From the NCBI GenBank assembly GCA_020024775.1, contig JAHHTF010000001.1:1-64000 (forward strand): DNA of 64,000 bases. Direction: 5' to 3'. The stretch's first letter is position 1, and each line of letters begins with the position of its first letter. Origin of the DNA: Ureaplasma sp. (GTDB taxonomy: Bacteria > Bacillota_I > Bacilli_A > Mycoplasmatales > Mycoplasmoidaceae). The position numbers were made by a program, and so were the translations under genes. This document shows, one piece after another, positions 23,234-32,294 of the stretch. The notes under the pieces were generated by a model. The model was not told the origin of the DNA. It did no database searches and saw nothing but the letters and a program-made list of their open reading frames with translations.

Positions 23234-23268
23234 AATCATATCCACATAAATGGATATGATTTTTTTGT
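23234..23268 (+). terminator. Intrinsic terminator after the repeat lipoprotein
   Basis: AATCATATCCA pairs with TGGATATGATT and is followed by seven Ts. The same stem recurs after the next lipoprotein. Confidence 0.9.
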
Positions 23269-23353
23269 ATTAATATATAGGTTAGTAAGTCTTAGAATTT
23301 ATTAAAAAATAAATTTAAATTAAAAATTTTTTCGTTTTTTGTGCATAATTTTA

Positions 23354-23376
23354 CCCCCCCTATTTTTTGCTATAAT
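23354..23376 (+). promoter_or_regulatory. Promoter with a C7 tract in the spacer
   Basis: TATAAT at 23371-23376, preceded by TGC, is a strong extended -10. Seven Cs (23354-23360) fall within the -35/-10 spacer, where tract length would set promoter spacing. Confidence 0.6.
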
Positions 23377-23409
23377 TAAAATGTAAAATATTTTGAAAAG
23401 GGGATTTTT

Positions 23410-24375
23410 ATGAAATTAAAATCTAAAATTTTGTTAGGAGCATTTGGTGCGGTAGCTTTAGCTGCTATTCCAACTACAATTGCTTTAACTGCTACTTCAT
23501 GTGGTACATCTAGTGTTTCTTCAAGCACTCCAAAAACTGAAACACCAGTATCTGTTGGAAGTTCATCAGTTAACTCTCCAATTGCAATGGAAAACTCTCA
23601 ATTTGAAAAAATGGCTGCTTTCTCTTTAAAAGCTGTTGATTCAAATGTTTACCAATTAACTATTAAAAACAAAGATTCAACAAAAGGTACAGTAACTTTT
23701 GCAGATGGATCAATGGTTAAAAATTTCCAAGTTGGGGATAAAATTGTAATCAACGTTAATGCAACTGATCCAGCTTATACTGTGGGAACAGTAAAAGTAC
23801 ACGCTGCATCTAATGTTGACAAAGATGGAATTGGAAACTGAACATTAGGAGTTGACCAATTAAGTGAAACTCAATATACTTTCCAATTACCTGAAAAAAC
23901 TAACGCTTTAGGTGAACCAAACAAATTCTATGATGAAACTCAAGAATTAAGTGTTGACGTTACTTGAACACCTAAAAAATTCAACGATTGAACTTACGAT
24001 TGAATCAATGGTACAGACGCAGGAGTTTACATGTTAAAATTAACTTCTGATTTAGAATTCGACGATGTTGCACATCCAAATTTAAAAATGCAAGCACCTG
24101 AAGGTTCAAACAACACAATCTACAGAATCTACATGAATGGATTTAACTTATCTATTAAAAACATGACTATTCCATCAGGAGTACAATTAATGTTTATTAA
24201 TAACAAAGAAAACACATTCGATACTAAAGCTCCAGTAGTTTCAATTGCACAAGGTTCTAGCTTCAAAGAAGCAAGTGTAAAAGGTGGTATTGGTAGATGA
24301 GGTTCAGTTGAATTCTCAGATGAATTAAACACAATCTTAAACCTTAATGTATACAGAGGTTGAGGAATCAACTAA
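23410..24375 (+). CDS. Predicted lipoprotein of unknown function (about 35 kDa)
   Basis: A 321-residue lipoprotein beginning MKLKSKILLGAFGAVALAA with lipobox ATSC. The mature part has a Ser/Thr-rich linker and then beta-rich sequence (GTVTFADGSMVKNFQVGDK; later RIYMNGFNLSIKNMTIPSG), ending NLNVYRGWGIN. Many Trp codons are TGA. Size and type recall abundant surface antigens of this group, but I cannot assign it to a named family. Transcribed alone: strong -10, AAAAGGGG ribosome binding site, terminator after the stop. Confidence 0.85.
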
Positions 24376-24402
24376 TCAATTTTAATTGGTTGTAAATAAA
24401 AC

Positions 24403-24434
24403 AAAATCATATCCGCACTGGATATGATTTTTAT
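24403..24434 (+). terminator. Terminator after the 35-kDa lipoprotein
   Basis: AAAATCATATCC pairs with GGATATGATTTT (loop of 5) followed by Ts; it also reads as a terminator for the convergent minus-strand gene. Confidence 0.9.
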
Positions 24435-26212
24435 TTGGTCGTATTTAATAAAGTGATTTGTTTTGAATCACAATATTCTTGGAACTTAACTTTGAATTTA
24501 TTATAGCTATCAATGAAAACATAAGTTTGATCTAGATTACAATATTCAGGTAAAGTTTGTTCTAATAGTCAAACTGAATCTTCATCAACATCCTCTAATC
24601 AAATTCTAAACTTATAACTTTTTAGAATCAAGATGTTTTGAGCTAAAGCTCCAAAGTCTTGTTTTTTATAATTAACTTTGATTCTGATAATGATGTCATC
24701 AGGATCTAATTCTAATTCATTAATCTTTGCTTTAAAAGCTTGATAATCAAAGTGGTAATTAGTAAGTTGTTCATAAGGATAATCTAAGATAAGTTTCTTA
24801 TCATCTTCTTTTTGAAATAACTTCAAGGTTTCGTAAGATAGATATCTGAAGATATCAACATATTTATCTTGGGTTTTAATAAAGTTGATAAAATCAATTC
24901 GATTAAAGATTAGATTAGGCATATATAATACATTTAATTCTAATCATGATTTTCTAACATTAGAAACATCAATGCTTAATTTAATTTTAGATTTTTCTAA
25001 TCCAATATTATTTAAGTTGATGGTTTCAATTTTACTTGCTTCATGTAAGATTGGATCAAATAATATGAAGTTAGTTTTTTTATCATTTTTATGTCTCATT
25101 AAAATGATTTTATTAATATCATCTACATTTTGAATTGATTGAATTTGAGATCCAATAATACTGAACATGAATTTAATATCCAGTGGAACTTTATCTCCAT
25201 CAATTAAAATATATTTATCAATCTTAGATAACAGTTGTTTTAGTTCATATAGGATTTTATTTTGTTTTGCAAATGGATTTGATAAATCATTTGATAATTC
25301 ATTATCCTTGATTTCTAAAACAAATGAGATTAAACCAAATTTATTGATAAAGAAAATAGGATTATATTTTTTAACCTTATAATAAACAAAGTTTCTTAAA
25401 AAGCTATTTAATTTATTTACTACTTCAATTGTGTATTCAGGAGCACAATTGACTTTGTTAATATAAATACTACAATTTAATAACATGTTGTTTTTAAACT
25501 GTTTCTTTGAAATCATTTTATATGCATATTTATAGTTGTAATAGTTTTCTGTTTGATAAATTGTTAAGTCATTGATATCAAGAATGTTATTAATAACTTT
25601 ATAAAAAGTATCAAATAATATTTTAGAAACTATAAATACTAAGAATTCAAATAACACTCAATACAAAAACATACTCATGTATCTATGAACCATTACATAG
25701 TATGCTGCTGCACTTACTCCTGATGCAATAATATAAATGATACAGAATTGCCATAATTTATTAAACTTTGTTTCAATGGCTACTAGAAACAAGATAGCAT
25801 AAACAACAATTACTAATAATGACATAAATGTTGTATGAGCATTGTTAATATCATATTTGCTATACATTACAAATGCATAGATCATAACTGAGATGAATAC
25901 TCCAACACAATTGATTAATCCATAGTAATTAAAGTAGATGAGCACAATAATGTTGGTGGCTATATAACACATGATAACAATGTTGAAATAAAAGGTATCA
26001 TAGAAAATTAAGCTACAGGAGTTTAAGATACTAATCCCCATCATAAAACAAACATTGGTGATTCTTCTTTTTGCTTTATTTTCTAAGAAAAGTTTAAACT
26101 TAGCATTAAATTTAGATAGAAGATAAAAAACAAAAATTATACCAATCACAGCTAATTGGTATAAGAGCACATATATTGTTTTAATAAAAAAATCAGGTTT
26201 AGTTTCTCACAT
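24431..26212 (-). CDS. Seven-TM protein with degenerate GGDEF-EAL-like domains
   Basis: One 593-residue frame, joined through TGA Trp codons at residues 185, 423 and 538. Residues about 12-200 hold seven hydrophobic helices. From 215 the pattern fits a degenerate GGDEF domain: a DLT motif, the strand CSIYINKVN where the family has its D-x-D-x-F-K strand, NKFGLISF (about 290-297) in place of GGDEF, and FSIIGSQIQSIQ then a dINKIILMRHKND helix. From about 405 the pattern fits EAL: NLIFNRIDFINFIKTQDKY, IIIRIKVNYKKQ (for l-E-i-T-E), and KFRIWLEDVDED (for i-a-i-D-D-F-G), ending YVFID. Key catalytic residues are mostly missing, so it would be a sensor or pseudoenzyme. This is pattern matching by eye. 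Cyclic-di-GMP signalling is not established in mycoplasmas. Confidence 0.5.
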
Positions 26213-26243
26213 ATTAAATATTTTATAATGAGATAAGGAATTT
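26213..26243. promoter_or_regulatory. Compact divergent promoter region
   Basis: Only 31 bp separate the GGDEF-EAL-like gene from recU. It holds TATAAA on the minus strand about 11 nt from that start, implying a very short or absent leader, and TAAGGA as ribosome binding site of recU. Confidence 0.4.
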
Positions 26244-26708
26244 ATGAAACTTAATAGTAATAAGGGAATGTTTTTAGAATCAGTGATAAATAATTCAAAT
26301 GAATTTTATTTAATTAATAAAATTGCATATATTCAAAAATATGAAACCCCTATTAAAATATGCAGTATTCAAGATAATATTGTGACAGGGAAATTATTTA
26401 AAAAAGGAATCGTTGATTACTTTGGGATTTATCAAGGTAAATATGTGTGTTTTGAAGCAAAGCAAACAATCAATCATTTATTTAGTTTAGATAATATTCA
26501 AGATCACCAAAAAGAGTATTTGTATAAAGTTAAGGAATTTGGTGGTGATGCTTGAATTATTTTGTTTTTTAACAAATTTAATAAGTTCTTTAAGATTGAA
26601 ATTGAACCGTTATTTAATGCAAATAAGAAATCAATTGATTTAGAGTGATGTAAGCAAAATGCTAAAGAATTGAGTTTAATTTTTCCTGGTAGGATTAATT
26701 ACTTGTAG
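26244..26708 (+). CDS. recU: Holliday junction resolvase RecU
   Basis: A 154-residue protein with the RecU signature: GIVDYFGIYQGKYVCFEAKQT, containing the D...E-x-K nuclease triad, then DHQKEYL and FGGDAWIILFF. RecU cleaves four-way junctions during recombinational repair and replaces RuvC in Firmicutes-derived lineages. Shorter than Bacillus RecU because the N-terminal stalk extension is reduced. The 3' end overlaps the convergent small gene by 14 bp. Confidence 0.92.
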
Positions 26709-26979
26709 CTTTTAATTCTTTTAGTTCTAAACTGATGTTATCTAACTTGCTGTAGATTTCTTCTTTTCGATTAATTAGATCTTGGATGTTTTCATTAATT
26801 GTATTTAATAACTTATTACTGATGTTTGATTCGATGTTTTCTTTGATTAAAAATGTTATTGATTTCTTAGCTGAAAATAGATTAGACATTTTTGTTGAAA
26901 CATCTTTCTTTTGCATTTGCAATAGTCTTCTTTCATTGATTAAAGTCTTTACTTTTTCTTGTTTTGAAGTGTTGTTCAT
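26695..26979 (-). CDS. Small coiled-coil protein, unknown
   Basis: A 94-residue protein, almost wholly predicted helix, rich in Lys, Glu and Asn, with heptad-like leucines. No family recognised. It has its own upstream region with TATAAT on the minus strand and an AGAGAA ribosome-binding-like stretch, and its stop overlaps recU in convergent orientation. Coding status is likely but not certain. Confidence 0.55.
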   Translation of the reverse strand: MNNTSKQEKVKTLINERRLLQMQKKDVSTKMSNLFSAKKSITFLIKENIESNISNKLLNTINENIQDLINRKEEIYSKLDNISLELKELKATSN

Positions 26980-27099
26980 TATTTTCTCTTTTCTTTATAT
27001 TAAATTGATAATTTAAAGTTAATTATAATATAATTAATTTGAAGATATGAGATTAACTCATATTTTTTTTATTGGATAGATGGGAGAAAGAATAGATAA

Positions 27100-28695
27100 A
27101 TGACCAAGAAAACAGCAAAAAAAATTGGTTTAATTGCTTCAATATCTGTTTTGATTAGTGCCGTTATTGGTATTGGTATATTTTTCAAAAATGGAACAGT
27201 ATTTGAAAATAACAATAATAATGGAGTTGGAGTACTTATATCATGAATCCTAGCTGCAGTTACAGCCTTTGCAACAGCGTTTTCTTTCTGTGAAATCGGA
27301 TTTGGGAATAAGCGAGGTGCAGGATTAGCGGGTTCTGTTGAAGAAATGTATGGGAAGAAGTTCGGAAGGTTTATTAACTTCAACCAATCATTCTTTTATG
27401 CAGGAATTTTAAATATTTGTATTGCTATATTTAGTGCTGAAGCTTTGTTTAATGTATTTATGTCAGATGAGCAGAAAGCCACAACCCATGTTGCATTTGT
27501 ATTTTTAGTAGCTCTTGGTTTATTAGCTGTCTTCTTAGTGTTTAACTATTTTTCTACCAAATGATCTTCAAGATGTTTAGTGGTTGCTACATTCTTGAAG
27601 TTCCTTCCATTAATTATTGTTGGTTTAGCCGGAATTATTTTCGGGGCAATGCATCCAGAAAATTCTTTATTTGGCGCTACCCCAGGTGGTGTTATAGAAA
27701 CCACGGTGAATGGGGTAACAACAACAGAACCGGTTGTTAAAGTTGGTCCTATTTCTGTTCAAGGAATTTTATCTTCATTGCCAGCTATTTTATTTGCCTT
27801 TGATAGTTTCTTATCAGTTGGTAATATTAAATATGAAATGAAGGAACCAAGAAAACAAGTACCTGCTACAATGGTAATTGGAATGTGTATTTGTATTGCA
27901 TTCTATTTGTTAGTTACTATTGGTCAAATTCTAACCAGTGCAGGAATTGCTGTGAATGTGTTCCAAACCATTAACAACATTACCCCAGGTTCATTTAGTG
28001 AGAAAGCACTAACTGGATTTAAGATATTCATCAACGTGTTTATCTTGATTGCTATCCTAGGAGTTTTAAATGCAATTACATTAGCATACCTAAGAGCTTT
28101 TGAACAATGTGTGCATAACAGAATTTTCTATGGATATTGATTGTTTAGTACTTCAGCTAAACATGATCGTTATAAAGCAGGATTGATTCTATCTATCTTA
28201 ATTTATTTCTTCTGGTGATTATTGTTATTTATTCCATCGGTAGTTCTTAACTCAGATGTGTTTGTTGATGGATTATCTAACTTCCCAACATTATTCATGT
28301 TCTTTATTTATGGAACAGTAGTGTTGAAAGGAATTATTAATAGAGCACAAAAGAAACCGAATGCAGAAAAAGTAAAAGGATTCTTAGTATTCGCTCCAAT
28401 TGCTGTAATTGGTTGTTATTTAGCGTTTGGATATCAATTCTTCTATTACTTCTCAATCAGTACATTTATTACACCATATGCAACAATCAACTGAGGTTTG
28501 TTCTTTAGTCATGGTTTAAATGTTCAACAATGGCAAGGAGCTATTTGATTCTTCTTTGCAATTATTATGTTTGTGTGTGTTCCATTCTTGAACGATGCCT
28601 TATTAAAAGCAAAATATAATAAAATAAATAAAACTTTACAACAATGTAATGTAAAATTAATTAATAGTGAGTATATTAAGGAGTTAATGGTTTAG
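27100..28695 (+). CDS. APC-family amino acid permease
   Basis: A 531-residue protein with about 12 TM helices. The N-terminus (KIGLIASISVLISAVIGIGIFFKNG) carries the family's glycine-rich TM1 substrate loop. TM2-3 include FCEIGFGNKRGAGLAGSVEE, and SSLPAILFAFDSFLSVGNIK is the TM6-like unwound helix. It imports an amino acid by proton or ion symport or exchange; the substrate cannot be told. GAGAAAG lies about 15 nt upstream. rpmG follows by 1 bp. Confidence 0.9.
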
Positions 28696-28696
28696 T

Positions 28697-28843
28697 ATGT
28701 CAAAAACGGTTACGCTAGTTTGTGAAAATTGTTTAAGCCGTAATTATACTACGACTAGAAACAAATATGCAACAGAAAGATTAGTAATTAAAAAGTTCTG
28801 TAAGTTCTGCAATTGCTCAACATTACATAAGGAGACTAAGTAA
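28697..28843 (+). CDS. rpmG: 50S ribosomal protein L33
   Basis: 48 residues with the zinc-binding L33 pattern: CENC near the N-terminus, RNYTTTRNK, and CKFCNCSTLHKETK at the end. Ribosome binding site AAGGAG at about 28679. Followed, with a one-base overlap (TAATG), by secE, the usual rpmG-secE-nusG order. Confidence 0.95.
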   Translation: MSKTVTLVCENCLSRNYTTTRNKYATERLVIKKFCKFCNCSTLHKETK

Positions 28844-29370
28844 TGCCTAATAATAAAATCAAATATAAGTTAAGCAAGTTGCAACGTAAGATGCAACGTA
28901 AACAAGAACAACTACTTCGTGAAGGGGAAGAAAACGAAGCAGAAAAATTAAAAGAGGAAATGGAAAGACAACAAAAAGCTTATGAAGAAATTGTTGTCTT
29001 CAAACATAAGATTAAATTAGCTATTCTTAGAAGTAAAGAACTAGATAAAGAATTCAAAGATAAAAGAGCTAATTATGCAACCAAGAAAGAATTCAAACAG
29101 GCTTATAAAGAAAACAAACAAAAAAGAAATGCTGTTATCTTTAAACTAAAAGAAGAATTGATTGATTTGAAATTAGCTTATGCATATGAATTCGAAACAA
29201 CTAATTTTAAAATCAAAAGATGATTTTATGGGATGATCAAAGAGTTCCAAAGAATCTATTGGTTAAAGAAAAAACAATTAGCTTATTCATTTATTACAGT
29301 TATTATCATTACATTATTCTTATCAACATTATTCTTAATCATTAACTTAATTTTCGCAAGGGGTATTTAA
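28843..29370 (+). CDS. secE: Preprotein translocase subunit SecE with long charged N-terminus
   Basis: A 175-residue protein. The C-terminal 55 residues are SecE: the amphipathic KEFQRIYWLKKKQ helix (usual ExxKVxWP) followed by one TM helix (SFITVIIITLFLSTLFLIINL). The first about 115 residues are a highly charged, probably coiled-coil extension not found in ordinary 60-residue SecE proteins. SecE clamps SecY in the membrane. nusG begins 1 bp later. Confidence 0.9.
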
Positions 29371-29371
29371 A

Positions 29372-30046
29372 ATGCAAAACAATGACGTATTTCAATGATA
29401 TATTGTTACTACTGTAGGTGGTAAAGAAGCTTTAGTTCAAGAAAACTTATTAAATAAAATTAGAACATTTGGTTTCCAAGATAAAGTAAAAGAAATCAAA
29501 ATTGTTTATGAAACAGAAACAACTGTTGAATTATTCACACCTGAAGAAGCTCCTAAAAGAATGGTGAATACAGAAAAAGTTAAATGAGAAACTATTACTG
29601 ATAAAACAGGAGTTAAATACAAAAGAACAAAAACTGAAGTAAAAAACAAATACCCAGGATATATTTTTATCAACATGGTTTTAGTTGATGATTTATGATT
29701 TGTTATTCGTAACACACAACTAGTTACTGGGATTGTTGGGTCTTCAGGGAAGAACTCAAAACCAACTCCAATTGGAGAATTAGAAGTAGAAAAATTATTC
29801 CAAACAGAAAACTCACAAGAACAATCAGAACCACAAGAAAAACAATTATATAAAGCTCACTTTAATATTGGTGATCATGTTAAAATCATATCTGGTGCAC
29901 TTGAAGGTAGTGTAGGGGTTGTTAAAGCAATTAATGAAGGAAAAGGAACAGCAAGTGTTTCAACTGAAATGCTAGGACAAACATCAGTATTTGACAATGT
30001 TGACTTTGAAGACATTGAAGTGATAAAGGAAGCTCAAGATGACTAA
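29372..30046 (+). CDS. nusG: Transcription termination/antitermination factor NusG
   Basis: A 224-residue protein with the NGN domain (WYIVTTVGGKEALVQENL; later KYPGYIFINMVL and VTGIVGSSGK) and a C-terminal KOW domain (IGDHVKIISGALEGSVGVVK). An insertion of about 30 charged residues interrupts the NGN domain (about 60-95), as in other mycoplasmas. It links RNA polymerase with ribosome or Rho-independent regulation. Its end overlaps the next gene by 8 bp. Confidence 0.96.
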
Positions 30047-30539
30047 AAGACATCTTGAGATGTTTATTAAAAGAAGAGAAAGTTTAAAAAACTCTTCTTT
30101 TATTGCAATTAAGGGGACACTAATAGAAAAGTTACCAACTGGATTAGTTTTTTCATTTTATAACCCAAGAGTTGAGAAGGTTGAAGAAGGGTTTATTGAA
30201 AAGAAAAATCTAGAAGGAATGAATGAGTTAGATATTGAAGAAATCTTTAAACCTCATTCTGAACATATGCTTTTATTGACAAGTCTTAGACATCAGGATT
30301 ATGCTTTATTAAATTATCGTGCTATTCATCCAGAGATTTGTGAAAAACCAAAAAAGATAATTCCAACATGTGGGCATTATAGGGGATTATTTAGAATGCT
30401 TAAAAGACACATGGATAATTATTCACATGAAAAGTACATAAATGACAATCAAGCATGCTTAGATGAAATCTTAGCAAATGAATACACACAACAAGATTCA
30501 AAACCGATTAGAAGTAAAGGAAAGAGAAATAATGATTAA
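30039..30539 (+). CDS. Conserved-looking hypothetical protein
   Basis: A 166-residue soluble basic protein, not recognised. It overlaps nusG by 8 bp and the next gene by 8 bp, so it is embedded in an operon and very likely translated. Features: an N-terminal KRHLEMFIKRRESLK helix, a beta-rich centre, an HxxxMLLLTSLRHQDYALL segment, and a CGHYRGLFRMLKRHMD helix. AAGGAAG precedes the start inside nusG. Confidence 0.75.
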   Translation: MTKRHLEMFIKRRESLKNSSFIAIKGTLIEKLPTGLVFSFYNPRVEKVEEGFIEKKNLEGMNELDIEEIFKPHSEHMLLLTSLRHQDYALLNYRAIHPEICEKPKKIIPTCGHYRGLFRMLKRHMDNYSHEKYINDNQACLDEILANEYTQQDSKPIRSKGKRNND

Positions 30540-31116
30540 AATCGCAGTTATTTTAGCTAATGATATGAAAGATTATCAAATTGTAAATCCATTATATATT
30601 TGAAACAAATTAGGAATGACAGTCCATTTAGTATCTGTTGAAAAGAAGAATTCAGTTTTACTTGAATCAGGATTTAAATTATATTGTACAGATACTATTG
30701 AAAAGGTTAACTTATCACAATATAATGCAATTTATATTCCAGGTGGTGAAGGGGTTAAACAATTAAACTTCACAACATGACCAACAAAGAAAGAAGATAT
30801 TATTTCTAAGTTTTGTTCAAGTTTAGAAAAATTCTTAAAATCAGATGAAAAGATTTTATTATTTACTTCAGACAGTGTTGGAGTATTAGAAACATTAAGA
30901 ATTGTTAAAAACACAGATTTAACTAAAACTGTTAATCCAGATCAAAAAACAACAATGTTAGTTAAATCAAATAATATTTTAGTTTATGATGGATATTCTG
31001 TAGTGAATGATTTCATCGTTGAATCAACTAAAATGTTAGAAGATAAAGAAAACAAACAGAATGGTGAAAAATCCAAAGAATTAGAAAAAAAAGTATTAGC
31101 TTTAATGGAAAATTAA
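30532..31116 (+). CDS. DJ-1/PfpI-like protein lacking the catalytic cysteine
   Basis: A 194-residue protein of the class I glutamine-amidotransferase-like fold: IKIAVILANDMKDYQIVNPL start (the Glu pocket of DJ-1 is not evident), YNAIYIPGGEG (the G-G strand), and LLFTSDSVGVLE where DJ-1 has its nucleophile elbow A-x-C-x-G/A. The nucleophile is replaced by Thr/Ser-type residues. A VVNDFIVES segment follows where family members have T-S. A deglycase or protease role is therefore doubtful. Overlaps the preceding gene. Confidence 0.65.
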
Positions 31117-31166
31117 AGTTATTTTTATTTAATTAAGCATAAAAATGAAAAGGAAGGTGAGTTTTT

Positions 31167-32291
31167 ATGAAAAGATTAGTTAGTTTAATCAAAAAGGATA
31201 AAAATAATCGAATATTTTTTGGGGATTATAATGGGTTTCAAAGATATGATGCAATTAAGTATCCATTTGCAAAACAAATTGAAGCTAATATGCGTCAAGC
31301 ATTTTGAACACCAGAAGAAATAAGTTTAATTATTGATCGGGAAAATTTTAAAGACTTACCTGATCACATTAAAGATATCTTGATTTGTAACTTGTTGTTT
31401 CAAACTTTAATGGATTCAGCTCAAAACAGAGGATTAGATTCAATCATGTCAGAATTGGTTACTAGTTCTGAATGAGAAGCTGTGTTTAAAACACAAGCTT
31501 TTTTTGAATTAATCCATTCATTATCATATTCTCATATTATTAGAGAAATGTTTTCTAATAATGCTGAAGAAATCTTTGATCGTATCTATTCAGATGATTT
31601 CATTAAACACAGAACCGATAAAGAGATTGAAATCTATTCTGAAGTAAAACAATATATTAATGGAACAGTGGAATGATCAAAAGATATTGCTAAAGAAAAG
31701 ATTGTGACTTTATTATTACATATCTATTTCTTAGAAGGACTTAAGTTCTATGTATCTTTTATGGTTACATATACAATCAACTATAGTTATGAAGATGCAA
31801 TTCCAGGGGTTGCAAAAATCATTAAATTAATCAACTTTGATGAAGACATGCACGTTGGTGTTGTTGGAGGATTAATTAAGATTTTAAGATCATCTGCAGC
31901 TGAAGGATTCAAAGACTTAACTAATTCAGAATGATTCACAGAAACTGCTTATAAAATGGTTGATATGATTGTGAATGATGAATTAGGTTGAGCTAATTAT
32001 TTATTAAGTTATGGACCAATTCCATCACTTACAAAAGAAGTCTTTGAAAACTTCATTAAATACTATGCTAATGACCGTTTAAAAAGAATTGGTTTAGAAC
32101 CACTTTACAAGAATATCCAAAGAACAGATTCAGTTGATTGATTTGATATGTATAAAGATATCAACAAAGATAATACAGCACAACAAGAATCAACAGCACT
32201 AAATTACAATATTGGGAACATGAACATGGACTTTGATGAACACGATTTAGAAGCTATGTTAAAAGATTTGTTGGATAGAAAGGCGAAATAA
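31167..32291 (+). CDS. nrdB: Ribonucleotide reductase class I beta subunit
   Basis: A 374-residue R2 protein with all six metal ligands visible: Asp57, Glu114, His117, Glu190, Glu226 and His229, and the radical Tyr121 in ELIHSLSYS. It makes the radical used by the alpha subunit. This separates it from the metal-free class Ie R2 of some mycoplasmas, in which several carboxylates are lost. AAGGAAGGTG lies upstream. No nrdI is adjacent. nrdA starts 3 bp after the stop. Confidence 0.9.
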
Positions 32292-32294
32292 TTT

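Noticed and set aside
24431..26212. Three separate small genes on the minus strand
   Set aside because: All are in the same frame and joined through TGA; the apparent starts are internal.
31167..32291. Metal-free class Ie ribonucleotide reductase beta subunit as known in some mycoplasmas
   Set aside because: All six ligands (Asp57, Glu114, His117, Glu190, Glu226, His229) and Tyr121 are present.
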